A stretch of DNA of 64,000 nt, taken from NCBI RefSeq assembly GCF_037975245.1, contig NC_092571.1, forward strand, positions 26,304,564-26,368,563, written 5' to 3'. The notes beneath the pieces are model-generated. The model worked only from the letters and a program-made list of their open reading frames with translations, did no database searches and was not told the DNA's origin. Positions 1 to 12,918 of the stretch are shown in pieces (the first letter of the stretch is position 1; every line of letters begins with the position of its first letter). The position numbers and the translations under genes were made by a program. Origin of the DNA: Apostichopus japonicus (taxonomy: Eukaryota; Echinodermata; Holothuroidea; Aspidochirotida; Stichopodidae).

Positions 1-1172
1 CGAATACATTTCGCATACATTTTATACCTTTCATTGCCTTTGGCCAACTCACGTTCTCTCCCTGGTCAGTGACCAAAACACGCTCACAACTATACCTGTA
101 AACTCAAAGTCTATAAGACAACCTCGACTTTATCTTTCGACTACAACAATGTTGTTATGATAGAGATATATTTATAAATTTATACATAATTGAGAGTAAC
201 GTATTTATAATACGCATTGCATCTGTAAATGACAGAACAAAACAAACTAGGTAAATCTGATCAATGCTGTTTACAAACAAAATACTCTTTGGACGGTACG
301 GGTTGATTTAATTTCTATTTATGGCCTTTATCAATAATGAACAGACGGTTTGTCCGTGTAGTCATTTATGTTTAAAACTTCATATGGCTAGATACCGAGC
401 AGGATTACAGCACTACTGAGTGTGAATAAAAACTTACGGTGAATTACGAGTACAGCATAGATATCAATGCATTCTCTGAGAACAGATAAGAGTGACATAT
501 TACTATTTGATCATGAGATACATATAGCCTATGTTATCATGTTTTGATGCAATATACTTTGTTTCTTTTTCGATTTCATTCCCAGAAATATCAAAATTCC
601 ATACATCAAACAAAATCTGACTGATTAAATCGTTATGCTATTTAAAAATAAAACAGTTGAGTCAGGTCACTTTTAGCACACTAAAGTAAAGATTTCTTTT
701 GCAAAGAACCACTGTTACTTTAGTGCAAGACTAGGTCAAAATTTGTTATTGTTTTAATTCCTCACCCAATTTTTTCTGTGTTTGTTAAAATTTTAAATCT
801 TCGACCTGCAACCTCATATACATATCGTCATGTTGTTCTCATATTGCCTATGTTTTGAACCATCATAGTATCGCAGATTATACTATGTCAAACTAATAAA
901 CAAATCGCCGTCTATTGGAGAAAACCATTTCAGTGTAGAGCGCCGAATACACAATAAAGTTACGTACATTTAGTAGCCAACACAGTTCTTCCCAAATCGT
1001 GTGTAGCTCAAAACCTGCATAACAACCCCAATGTTCATTTCATAGAGGTACCAGGAAACCATTTATGATTATGATGACTAAGTCACTCTATAAAGAATTT
1101 TCTGTACATCAACATCATGAATTGTAACCCCGTATAACTGTCATATTGTTTGCTCTCTTTTTTCGTTTACAG

Positions 1173-1196
1173 ATGTGTTTGCTACTTCTCGTTCTG
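1173..1196 (+). other. 24-nt splice-bounded segment, array copy 1
   Basis: A pyrimidine-rich tract and TTTACAG precede it and GTAATG follows it. In phase 0 it reads MCLLLLVL; in phase 1 it reads as the core VFATSRS. The same borders and 24-nt length recur in copies 2, 4 and 5 at 2592-2615, 4788-4811 and 6500-6523, although the surroundings have diverged. It may be a micro-exon or the stub of a former exon. No transcript evidence is available. Confidence 0.3.
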
Positions 1197-2591
1197 GTAA
1201 TGTCGAAATTACTTTTTCCCTTAATATGTACACAGTGGCAGCGAACCAAATTTTCAAAAATATTGAGTTTTGCTATTAATATAGATATCGTCACCTTCAC
1301 ATGTTATCAATGGCGATTATAAGAAATCAGAGAGGGGGAAACCCTCAAAACTTATGTCTTATATTTGGTAATATCCAAATGTCTTCGACATATGGCAAAC
1401 ATAGTTGTAGTATATGTACACCTATCGAATACATTTCGCCTACATTTTATTCCTTTCATTGCCTTTGGCCAACTCACGTTCTCTCCCTGGTCAGTGACCA
1501 AAACACGCTCACAACTATATCTGTAAACTCAAAGTCTATAAGACAACCTCGACTTTATCTTTCGACTACAACAATGTTGTTATGATAGAGATATATTTAT
1601 AAATTTATACATAATTGAGAGTAACGTATTTATAATACGCATTGCATCTGTAAATGACAGAACAAAACAAACTAGGTAAATCTGATCAATGCTGTTTACA
1701 AAAAAATTACTCTTTGGACGGTACGGGTTGATTTAATTTCTATTTATGGCCTTTTTCAATAATGAACAGACGGTTTGTCCGTGTAGTCATTTATGTTTAA
1801 AACTTCATATGGCTAGATACCGAGCAGGATTACAGCACTACTGAGTGTGAATAAAAACTTACGGTGAATTTCGAGTACAGCATAGATATCAATGCATTCT
1901 CTGAGAACAGATAAGAGTGACATATTACTATTTGATCATGAGATACATATAGCCTATGTTATCATGTTTTGATGCAATATACTTTGTTTCTTTTTCGATT
2001 TCATTCCCAAAATATCAAAATCCCATACAGCAAACAAAATCTGATTGATTAAATCGTTATACTATTTGGAAATAAAGCAGTTGAGCCAGGTCCCTTTTAG
2101 CACACTAGAGTAAAGATTTTTTTAAAGAATCACTGTTATTTTATTGCAAGACTAGGTCAAAATTTGTTATTGTTTTAAATCTTCACCCAATGTTTTCTGT
2201 GTTTGTAAAACTCTGTAAATCTTCAACCTGCAACCTCATATACATATCGTCATGTTGTTCTCAAATTATCTATCCATTGTACCATCATAGTATCGCAGAT
2301 AGCACTTAGTCAAAGTAATTAACAAATGGACCTCTATTGGAGAAAACCATTCAGTGTAGAGCGCCGAATACACAACAAAGGAACATATATTTTGTAACAA
2401 AGCACAGTACCTCCCACAATGTCTGTAGCTCCAACTCTCTATACTCCAAATGTTCAATCGATAGAGGTACCAGGAAACCATTTATGATTATGATGACTAA
2501 GTCACTCTATAAAGAATTTTCTGTACATCAACATCATGAATTGTAACCCCGTATAACTGTCATATTGTTTGCTCTCTTTTTTCGTTTACAG

Positions 2592-2615
2592 ATGTGTTTG
2601 CTACTTCTCGTTCTG
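2592..2615 (+). other. 24-nt splice-bounded segment, array copy 2
   Basis: Identical in sequence and borders to the segment in copy 1 (TTTACAG before, GTAATG after). This identity reflects the recent duplication of copies 1 and 2, so it adds no independent support for coding. Confidence 0.3.
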
Positions 2616-3454
2616 GTAATGTCGAAATTACTTTTTCTCTTAATATGTACACAGTGGCAGCGAACCAAATTTTCAAAAATATTGAGTTTTGCTATTAATA
2701 TAGATATCGTCACCTTCACATGTTATCAATGGCGATTATAAGAAATCAGAAAGGGGGAAACCCTCAAAACTTATGTCTTATATTTGGTAATATTCAAATG
2801 TCTTCGACATATGGCAAACATAGTTGTAGTATATGTACACCTATCGAATACATTTCGCCTACATTTTATTCCTTTCATTGCCTTTGGCCAACTCACGTTC
2901 TCTCCCTGGTCAGTGACCAAAACACGCTCACAACTATACCTGTAAACTCAAAGATTATATGACAATGCTCGACTTAATCCTTCGACTGCAACGATGTTGT
3001 TATGATAGAGATACATATACAAAATTGAGAGTAATGTTTTTATAATACGCAAAGCATCTGTAAATGACGGAACAAAACAAAATAGGTAAATTAACCTGCA
3101 ACCTCATATACATACTGTCATGTTGTTCTCAAATTATCTATCCATTGTACCATCATAGTATCGCAGATAGCACTTAGTCAAAGTAATTAACAAATGGACC
3201 TCTATTGGAGAAAACCATTCAGTGTAGAGCGCCGAATACACAACAAAGGAACATATATTTTGTAAAAAAACACAGTACCTCCCACAATGTCTGTAGCTCC
3301 AACTCTCTATACTCCAAATGTTCAATCGATAGAGTTATCAGCACACTTTATGTAAATAAAGTCACTTTTATCTAGAATTTTCTGCACATCAACATCAGAG
3401 AAAATATAACCATGTCCAGCTGTCATATTGCTTGTTTTATCTTTTCGTTCACAG

Positions 3455-3541
3455 CATGATATGGAACACCTCCCTCAGTTAACTCCGAAATCAGAGAGAG
3501 ATTTTCGTTCAGAGTTTGCAACCATGTATGATTCCGTTAAG
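3455..3541 (+). other. 87-nt exon-like segment, array copy 3
   Basis: It sits between TTCACAG and GTACCG at the place where the other copies have a 24-nt segment. It is open only in phase 0, giving 29 residues from HDMEHLPQL to FATMYDSVK, a length divisible by three. An alternative acceptor (TTCAG, ending at 3512) would leave 29 nt. The peptide ends in TMYDSV, which fits the TxYxx[VI] switch-motif pattern of immune receptor tails; this short pattern is common by chance. No partner exons are visible. Confidence 0.25.
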
Positions 3542-4787
3542 GTACCGCAAAATTACTTTTCTCTCTTAATATATATACACAACAGCAGAAAACTAAGTTT
3601 GCAATAATATTCACTTTTAATATTAATATAAATTTTGTCACCATCACATTTTATCAATGGCGGTTATATGAAATCAGAGAGGTGGAAATCTTCAAAACTG
3701 AAATCTTATATTTGGTAATATCCAAATGTCTTCGACATATGGCAAACAAGGATGTAGAATGTGTACACCTATCGAATACATCTCTCCTACACTTCATATC
3801 TTTCATTGCCTTTTGCCAGCTCGCGTGCTCTCCCTGGTCTGTGACCAAAACATACTCACAACTATACATTTAAACTCAAAGTCTATAAGACAATCTCGAC
3901 TTTATCTTTCGACTACAGCTGTGTTGCTATCATAGAGATACGTATACAAAATTGAGAATTACGTATTTATAATACGCATAGCATCTGTAAATGACGGAAC
4001 AAAACAAACTAGGTAAATCTGATCAATGCTGTTTACCAAATATAGAAATATAACATTTTGGAAGGTACGTTATGATTTAATTTCCCTTTGCTAAATACGG
4101 CCTTTATCAATAATGAACAGACGGTTTGCTCGTGTAGTCATTTATGTTTAAAACTTCATATGACTAGATACCGAGCGGGAGTACAGCACTACTGAGTGTG
4201 AATAAAAACTTACGGTGAACTACGAGTACAGTATATATCAATGCATTCTCTGAGAACAGATAAGAGTGACATATTACTATTTGATAATAAGATACATATA
4301 TGTTATCATTTTTTGATGCATTATATTTTTATTATTATCGATTTCATTCCCAGAAATATCAAATTTGTTATTGTTTTAAATTTTCACCCAATTTTTCTGT
4401 GTTTGTAAAAATCTTTAAATGGTCAACCTTCCACCTCATATACATATCGTCATGTTCTCAAATTGTCTATTCTTTTTACCATCATAGTATCGCAGATTAG
4501 ACTATGTCAAACTAATAAACAAATCGCCCTCTATTGGAAAATAAACATTCAGTGTAGAGCGCCGAATACACAATAAAGTTACGTACATTTAGTAGCCAAC
4601 ACAGTTCTTCCCACATTGTCTGTAGCACAAAACCTGTATACTCCAATGTTCATTAGATAGAGGCACGTGAAACACTTTATGATTTTTATGACTAAGTCAC
4701 TCTAAAAAGAATTTTTGGACATCAACATCAAAGAATTTATAACCCTGTATAACTGTCATATTGTTTGCTCTCTTTTTGCGTTCACAG

Positions 4788-4811
4788 AGTTGTTTGCCAC
4801 TTCTCGTTCTG
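4788..4811 (+). other. 24-nt splice-bounded segment, array copy 4
   Basis: TTCACAG before and GTAATG after. Phase 0 gives SCLPLLVL; phase 1 gives the core LFATSRS. Substitutions relative to copies 1 and 2 leave both splice sites and the 24-nt length intact. Confidence 0.3.
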
Positions 4812-6499
4812 GTAATGTCGAAATTACTTTTTTCTCTTAATATGTACACTGTGGCAGGGAATTAAGCTTTCAAAATTATTTAATTTTGCCATTAATAAAG
4901 ATCTCGTCACCTTCACAATTTTATCAATGATGGTTACAAGAAATCAGAGAGGTGGAAATCATGAAAACTGAAATATTATGTTTGATGATATCCACAGATT
5001 CTTCGACATATGGCAAACATGGATGTAGAATGTATACATCTATGGAATACATTTGGCCTACACTTTATACCTTGTAATGCCTTTGGCCAACTCACGTTCT
5101 CTCCCTGGTCAGTGACCAAAATATATTCACAACTATACCTGTAAACTCAAAGACTATATGACAATGCTCGACTTAACTCTTCGACTGCAACGATGTTGTT
5201 ATGATAAAGATATATATACATAATAGAGAGTAACGCATTTATAATATGCATACCATCTTTAATGAAGGAAGAAAACAAAATAGGTAAACATGATCAATGC
5301 TGTTTACAAAAATATTTGGATAGGTTTTAATGGAGATTGTTTGCTCATTAAGTCATTTATATTTGAGACTTTTTATGGCTAGATAACGAGCGGGGATAAA
5401 GCATTACTGAGTGTGAATAAAAAATTACCCTAAATTACCAGTACAGTATCGTTATCAATGCATTCTCTGAGAGCAGAGAAGAGTGACATTTTATTAGAGG
5501 ATGAACATATGGTTAGGATTGGAATAGTTTTAGCTTGAACTATGATATATGGTACAAACTAAAGATTCAAATACTTGTTTTGGGGAATAAATGATAGTTG
5601 ACAAGTTCTCAAGATCGAAGTATTTGAAGTAACTATATGTCAAAATGGTATCGAATATTTTCTTATCTATTGTACACTCTCATGTTAAGCTGGATGTAAG
5701 AAATAAATTCTTTTTTATATATACATTCACAAAAATCGAAATGTCTTCTTTCTTATATTATGAATAATTCACTAATGGGCAACCTTTCAAAACATTATTA
5801 TCAAATTTTCTTTGGTTACCCTCTTTATGGTCTAACACATATCACTATTGAATCATGAGATGCTTATATGTTATCATGTTTTGATGCAATGTATTTTGTT
5901 CCTTTTCGATTCCATTCCCAGAAATATCAAAATCGTATACAGCAAACAAAACCTGTTAAATCTTTATACAATTAAAAAAAAAACAGTTGATCCAAGTCAT
6001 TTTTAGTTCACTAAATTAAAGTTTTTTATGTTTACAAAATATAATCACTGTTATTTTAGAAGAAAAATTTAAAATTTGTTTTTGTTTTATATTTTCACGC
6101 AATTTGTTCTGTGTTTGTGAAAATCTGTAAATATTCGACCTGCAACCTCATATGCATATCGTCATGTTGTTCTCAAATTGTTATTCTTCGTACATCATAT
6201 ATCGCAGATTAGACTATGTCAAACTTGTTAACATATCGCCCTATATTAGAGAAAAGCATTCAGTGTAGAATACACAATAAAGTTTCGTACATTTAGTAAC
6301 CAGCACAGTACTTCCCATATCGTCTTTAGCTCAAAACCTGCATAACCCCGATGTTCATTTGATAGGGGTACCAGCAACACTTTATGATAATGATTTTCTA
6401 GACTCAGTCACTCTATAACGAATTTTCTGTACATCAACATCAGAGAATTTATAACCCTGTATAACTGCCATATTGTTTGCTTTCTGTTTTCTTTCACAG

Positions 6500-6523
6500 A
6501 TTTGTTTGCCACTTTTCGATTGG
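6500..6523 (+). other. 24-nt splice-bounded segment, array copy 5
   Basis: TTTCACAG before and GTAATG after. Phase 0 gives ICLPLFDW; phase 1 gives the core LFATFRL. This is the most diverged copy, yet splice borders and length are kept. Confidence 0.3.
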
Positions 6524-6647
6524 GTAATGTCGAGATTACTTTTTCTCTGAATATGTTCACAGTAGCAGGGAACTAAGTTTTCAAAAAAAATTTAGTTTTG
6601 CCATTAATATAGATCTCTTCACCTTTACATGTTATCATTGGGTGTTA

Positions 6648-8261
6648 TAATACCCTATACATTTCATTGCTAACATATAAGAATAAGAAGTTGTTCTGTG
6701 CTTTTTGGTACGTTTCCTATATCACACTTCAGCCAGATTGATATGTACTATCATGCCATCCTAAGACGTGTTTTCTGGAAGTCGTCCTCGTTAGCACCTG
6801 TGCATTGTTTTCCAATGTAAAAGCCCAGTTAAGGCTGCGAGCCCTCGCGAGAGTTGGACCGCTTAGAAATATCCCTTTCTGCTTGTAACGGTTCACAGAA
6901 TACCACTAAATATAACTGTTTATAACGGTAACATAGTATTATTGAAAAGTACAAATAAACTAAACGAACCCTCAATTGTGTTGAAAGTTGAAAGTATAGT
7001 CTACCATAGCCGGTGATCAAGGTAAACAACAACTATGTCCTCTTGTGTGTGTGCTGTTGATTAGCAGGACTTCTTAGCCCAATAAAATGTATTACGTAGC
7101 TAAAGAGCAAAAATAAATCAGATGAAATAAGCATTATTTATTACACATAAATCCCTATAGCCTATTCACACACACAAGATCTCTACTTCATACGCGGTAT
7201 TCCAGCAATTCAACTACACGTTTAGGGAACTCATTCTATATTTTCAACTTGGGTGTCCCAAGTTCAAATACATGGTCAATGAACTTCGTTGTAACTTCTA
7301 GTAGTGCGAAATACGCTGCATTCGTACATGGGTAAATAATTTGAAATGTACTTTCGGCACATTTGAAATAATCTCATAAAGTTCAAGTTGTCATAGACAC
7401 TTTGAACCTCACATGTACAATCGTGTCACTTTCAGTTGATGAAACAAAAATAGATTCTTAAACAATTATGTAAACATTGTATAAGGCATCAGCATGTATA
7501 AAAGCTTGTGCAACTGGTACATCACATAAATCAGGCAAGTGAAAGTCAAATAGACTAAGAAATAGCGAGGGCAGACAAAACACTTTCACAGATGGTTTTC
7601 AAATACCTGTAACAACTATGATCCACATAACTGCAGCTCTTGATTCATGAACACTCTAGCATCCTTCAAACGACGTTGTGCAAAATACTTCGATATTTCC
7701 TTACAGTGAATCACACTTTTTAGAATTTCAACACAATAAATGAGCAAACTTGATATAAACCCAGTCGTATTAAAGAATTTGGATACAAGTCAATCACCAT
7801 GCAGATTTCCCACCATGTTATTATTTAAAATAATTGTTCTACCGCGATAGACAGCTCGAGGGCCTATTGAAGCAATTTCACAATGAGGGTGTAACTTTAT
7901 CAGAGGTGTAAGAGGCTATTCTAATTCTGGTTGGGGTGGGTAGGGCGAAGGAATGTAACGACAAGGGGGGGGGGGTTGTCGGGTTTAGGGATGAGCAGTT
8001 TCAGCTATTTGTTGGTCCTCCTAGTAATTTTTTTGCATAAAATATAACAAAGAAGAATAATTCTAAAATGCTTTGAAATGAAAGTATTACTTGGACGTAA
8101 TGGAGTTATAAGCCATCTTTACTTTGTCGTAAACAATTGCAAGCGCAAGACGTGCATCTTAAAAAAAGAAGATAGGTTTGGCTAGTTCTAAATTGTTGTA
8201 GTTCAGAATTATGATTACCAAACGTGTGTGTGTGTGTGGGTGGTGGGGGTGGGGCTAACTG
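6648..8261. other. Intergenic, no gene seen
   Basis: No convincing exon, RNA or transposon end was found. It holds a poly-G run near 7966-7977 and a (GT)n run near 8224-8237. The 67-residue open frame on the minus strand at 6829-7032 has no recognisable domain and is probably chance. Confidence 0.6.
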
Positions 8262-10710
8262 GTAAGAATGAACCGATATTCAAGTCAGTAAATTATTACC
8301 AACAAGGATGAACTGGCAATTATGATAAAATGGCAAATTGCATATGTCTAGAACTTGACGAAGTATATGCTACTCGATATGCAATATATTTAACTTATGA
8401 ATAAAGTGTAAATGTTATTGCTCTTTCATCCACGACATATTACAATTAATTTATGAATAAAAGTAAAACATTATAAAAAGAATCATCTAAAGCAGTTAGA
8501 GGAACGCATATGAAGGTAAAAGAAACGAATATCTTTAGGTCATATGTTTGGTACATCATTTATTTCGCTGTTTAAAATGTTCCAACACCTTGAATAAGAA
8601 AGGAATGACCTGAACATTTTAAGGTTACATTTACTGATAACTTCTCAATAATTGATGATGGACAATTTTTCTCCTATTTATTCCTAAGACTTAAGATGCG
8701 TGTATTATTTATACGTTATCACATATGCTCGTATTTATCAATGAAATTATAAGCAAATGGATTCTTCTTTTGTCTTATACAGTTAAAGAAAAACCTTAAA
8801 CAGGTAAGATTGAAAAGATGGCAATATTTATTTCCAACGAGGAAGAAAAAATCGTATATGTTAAGATTGTGTCTTGAATTGAGATAGAAACGACCGAATC
8901 AATCTAGAAGGTTAACTACTTACTGGCATAATATTTAAAACCTGGATGAGTGACAAATCCTTTTATTTTTTCATAGAAAATGTATGTAAATTATTACCAA
9001 CAAGGATGAACGGGCAATTATGATAAATGGCAAATTGTTTTTAACGACCACAATATTGCATATGTCTAGAACGTGACGAAGTATAATGCTACTCGATATT
9101 CAATATTTATAACTTATGAATAAAGTGTAAATGTTATTGCCCTTTCATCCACGACATATTACAATTAATTTATGAATAAACATAAAATATTATAAAAAGA
9201 ATCATCTAAAGCAGTTAGAGGAACGCAAATGAAGGTAAAAGAAACGAATATCTACAGGTCATATGTTTGGTACATCATTTATTTCGCTGCTTAAAATGTT
9301 CCAACACCTTGAATAAGAAAGGAATGCCCTGAACATTTTAAAGGTAACATTTACTGATAACTTCTGAATAATTGATGATGGACAATTTGTGTCATATTTA
9401 TTCTTAAGAAATAGTATGCGTGTATTATTTATACGTTATCGCAAATGCTCGAACTTATCCATGAAGTTATCAGCGAATGTATTTTTCTTTTGTCTGATAC
9501 AGTTGAAGAAAAAACTTAAACAGGTAAGAATGAAAAGATGGCAATATTTATTTCCAATGAAGAAGAAAAATTTGTATATCTAGTGTTAAGATTACATCTT
9601 GAACTGAGATAGAAACGACCGAATCAATCTAGAATGCTAACTTCTTACTGGCATAATATTTAAAACCTGGGTGAGCGACGAATCCTTTATATTTTTCCAC
9701 AGAAATAGTACATGTATGTTATTCCATATGCTACTAATTATCAACGAGAAAAAAAAATATATATCTTTTTTACTTATTTCCTTCATTTATAGTTGGAGGT
9801 GTCAACATGGCAGGTAAGAATGAATGGGAAGTAGCAAAAACATCATAAATGGCAGTTTTTTTTAATATTTATTCACTACATATTACTATTTATTTTGAAT
9901 AATGATAAATAAATATGAAAAATAAATAAAAATGTAATGCAGTTATAAGAAAAGCAAATGTAGGTAAGAGAAACGAATTTATGCGGATCATGTTTTAACT
10001 ACAGCTTTTAATTCGCTGTTTAAAAAGACTTAACACCTTGAATTTAGGTTATACTGACATATCAAATATGCTTGTACAGTATAGCGTTTGAATAGTTGAT
10101 GGGTGAACAATATTTATCATTTTTTGCTGAAGGAATCGTATGCGAAATATATCTGTCAATATTTCATCGCAGAAACTACTGATATATGTCTATGAAATTT
10201 TAAGTGAACACCATTTTTTTTATATTTCTGTCGAATACATATAGAGGAAAACATAAACTGGTTAGAATGAACCGATTTTCTCACAATAATTGTTAATTTT
10301 TACCAACGACAATGAACGGGCAATCATGATAAAATGGCAGTTTTTATTTAAACGAGGACAAAAGAACTGACATCTTGAACTTTCTCATAATATACTACTC
10401 TTTATTTATTAATAATAATATATTAACTTCTATATGATACATTTACGAGAAAAACAAATCAGGTAATGAAAACAAATATATGTGAACCATACAGCATTTA
10501 TATGTCGCTGATTACAAAAGACCCGACATCTTGAAGTTAGATAGAACTGGCCAATCAATTGCTAAGTTGACTACTTAATGATACTTTTATGTAACAATGA
10601 TATCTGTGAATGCCTTTTCTCACGATATGCTTCTCTTTAAGTATAACCATAAAGCAATACCTTTCCTTATCTATATCTAATGCAGTTACAGGAAAATCTA
10701 TTTGATCTAA
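8262..10710 (+). repeat. Tandem array with repeated micro-exon-like cassettes
   Basis: The array is built on a ~290-base unit within a ~720-base higher-order duplication (8281-8999 matches 9000-9719). Each unit contains CAG, then 20-21 bases starting TTR, then GTAARA. The clearest are 8496-8515 (20 nt), 8783-8803 (21 nt, LKKNLKQ), 9215-9234 (20 nt), 9503-9523 (21 nt, LKKKLKQ), 9793-9813 (21 nt, LEVSTWQ) and 9943-9963 (21 nt, with a stop in phase 0). Further decayed versions end near 10260 and 10462, and one near 10686 has lost its donor. Acceptor pyrimidine tracts are good at 8783, 9503 and 9793. The 21-nt cassettes are symmetric and could be skipped without a frame change. Whether they are spliced is unknown. 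Confidence 0.6.
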
Positions 10711-11750
10711 TTAATTTTGGTGCTACTGACTTATTGCGATACTTGCTACTTTGGCCATCTAGAATGAATCTACTTCGATATTCTTTTTTTCAAGGAAGTA
10801 AATTTAATTAAACCTATTGCAAATCGAACTGCTACAAAATATATTAAGAATAGCTGTATGGATAGTATTTCATGATTCGCCTAATGCCTATCTAGGAGGG
10901 CGCTTGTAATAACGAAATATGTTGGGGACTGATTTTAAGACAATTGTTACGTACATGGTAGTCTAGCACGGGTTATATCAGTTCTGGTTTCAAAGAAAGA
11001 CGTATTTTAGGATTTCTTACTAACTGAGAGTCATACTGCGTTGTCTAGAATTGGAAATTGAAATTACCAACCCTTAAGTTTAAAGAAGTGCTTGCCAGCA
11101 AGCGACGTAGCCCAACCATACGATCGTTTAGTCGAAATGTTTCATATTGACAGGGATTTGACAGATGAATTGATTAAACTATATGTTCCTTTCCATTAAA
11201 AAAGTTACTGCCATGTTATTTATCAGTATCCAGCAGTTGAAATGGATTTCCTTTCTTTTGTTATGTTTTGATGACTAAAAGGGGAATCAGTTTTGATAAA
11301 ATGACTCTGGACGGCAAAATATGTCGAGAAAAGGAACGAAATGGTTCCGGGAGAAGACGTTTAAGAGTAAAATGTCGTTGCACGACCAAAGAGTTTAGTA
11401 ACGTATTGGGAATACCGTATACCGAACCGAGGAGTGGATGATCGCTACGAGATATGATAACAATGATCTAAACATGATTCAGTGTACTGGAGCTTCTCCC
11501 ATGGACCTCCACCATGGTCCTGCTACCCCCTCCCCCCGTAGCACCCCTTCCTCAGCCATACCAGTTTAACTCAATCATAACTACTCTCCTGCGTTTCTGA
11601 ACGGGTAGTACACCGTCCAGTTTTTTTTTTTTATAATGGTTGCAGTAATTCATAGTGCGTATTATCTGCATATCGGGTATGCAAAGAGTTTTATCCATTA
11701 CAAATTACTGTTTAAATATGTACAAGTAAAGAGTAGATTCACGTATGGAT

Positions 11751-11754
<4 letters not shown>
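10711..11754. other. Intergenic, no gene seen
   Basis: No exon or transposon boundary was recognised. A pyrimidine-rich stretch lies near 11520-11555 and a T-run near 11621-11631. Confidence 0.6.

Positions 11755-11819
<65 letters not shown>
11755..11819. repeat. (TA)n microsatellite
   Basis: About 65 bases of uninterrupted TA. It creates long Ile-Tyr open frames on both strands that are not proteins. Confidence 0.95.
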
Positions 11820-11822
<3 letters not shown>

Positions 11823-11837
11823 GTATATTGTCGTCAG

Positions 11838-11883
11838 AGTAGTCTGACGACCGCTATAACGCGTGAAACTCCGAGTTACAACT
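11838..11883 (+). ncRNA. Divergent hammerhead ribozyme-like motif
   Basis: The core CTGACGA (11844-11850) fits CUGANGA. GAA follows at 11865-11867. Stem III would be ACTC (11868-11871) with GAGT (11873-11876), nearly palindromic and so suited to a dimer. The predicted cut follows T11877. Stem I would pair AGTAGT (11838-11843) with ACAACT (11878-11883), five of six pairs. The weak point is stem II, which has three pairs (CGC/GCG) and a C-T mismatch at its base. Short or palindromic stem III is typical of hammerheads in retroelements. Probably a diverged or decayed copy. Confidence 0.4.
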
Positions 11884-11974
11884 ACTAGTGTTCCACTAGT
11901 CTCATCTAGTATCAACATATATTCCGCTCTGTCCAATGGACATAGAGCACTCTGCGCCAAGATAGACGCCAACC

Positions 11975-11976
<2 letters not shown>

Positions 11977-12065
<89 letters not shown>
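11977..12065. repeat. (TA)n microsatellite
   Basis: A nearly pure TA tract with one AAA interruption near 12015. It separates the divergent hammerhead region from the 373-bp tandem repeat. Confidence 0.95.
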
Positions 12066-12068
<3 letters not shown>

Positions 12069-12918
12069 GAAAATCGTAATGAGTTGGAAAATCAAGAACA
12101 GTGAAAAAACTTTCAGCCTCCACCGGGATTCGAACCACGGGCCTCCCGCTCTGTACGCGGACACCCTAACCACTAGGCTATGGACGCTGATTGTATGTCC
12201 AGAGGTTCGAAACCGGTAAGGAAGATCGTAATTCCACTGTAGGCGTTTGTCACCTATATCGAACAATACTAGTTCTGTTTTTGGTGACATATTTTGCCCT
12301 ACTCTAGAGATCAAACATGATGCTATCCAACTCGAAAATCATTTGTGATTCCTAAAGCCGGATCTCGAAAGAGATACTTTGAACAGACTTTATGTTAATG
12401 CAATGGAGGTAAACGACAAAGGCAAATGAATATATATAAATGAAAATCGTAATGAGTTGGAAAATCAAGAACAGTGAAAAAACTTTCAGCCTCCACCGGG
12501 ATTCGAACCACGGGCCTCCCGCTCTGTACGCGGACACCCTAACCACTAGGCTATGGACGCTGATTGTATGTCCAGAGGTTCGAAACCGGTAAGGAAGATC
12601 GTAATTCCACTGTAGGCGTTTGTCACCTATATCGAACAATACTAGTTCTGTTTTTGGTGACATATTTTGCCCTACTCTAGAGATCAAACATGATGCTATC
12701 CAACTCGAAAATCATTTGTGATTCCTAAAGCCGGATCTCGAAAGAGATACTTTGAACAGACTTTATGTTAATGCAATGGAGGTAAACGACAAAGGCAAAT
12801 GAATATATATAAATGAAAATCGTAATGAGTTGGAAAATCAAGAACAGTGAAAAAACTTTCAGCCTCCACCGGGATTCGAACCACGGGCCTCCCGCTCTGT
12901 ACGCGGACACCCTAACCA

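Larger units (their letters stand above)
1..6647. repeat. Degenerate tandem array of a ~1.4-kb unit, five copies
   Basis: The marker beginning GAATACATTTCG recurs near 1, 1428, 2845, 3773 and 5045, giving periods of about 1427, 1417, 928 and 1272 bases. Copies 1 and 2 are nearly identical over hundreds of bases. Copy 3 has lost several hundred bases just after 3090. Copy 5 is the most diverged and carries extra sequence around 5490-5830. The first copy begins outside the window. No long reading frame survives in any copy; the short open frames shared between copies follow the repeat and show no protein signal. Each copy carries a short segment with an AG acceptor and a GT donor, annotated separately. 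The array is either duplicated gene fragments that were mostly intron, or a large satellite; the sequence does not decide. Confidence 0.9.

Noticed and set aside
12115-12188. Functional tRNA gene
   Set aside because: T stem mismatches, and it is part of a tandem repeat; treated as a SINE head.
12186-12225. Possible hammerhead around CGAAACCGGT in the 373-bp unit
   Set aside because: The core reads CTGATTG, not CTGANGA, and stem I does not pair; reported only as a relationship.
11636-12314. Long open frames rich in Ile-Tyr on both strands
   Set aside because: They are translations of (TA)n tracts; the same applies to 12813-13043, 13252-13554 and 32634-33010.
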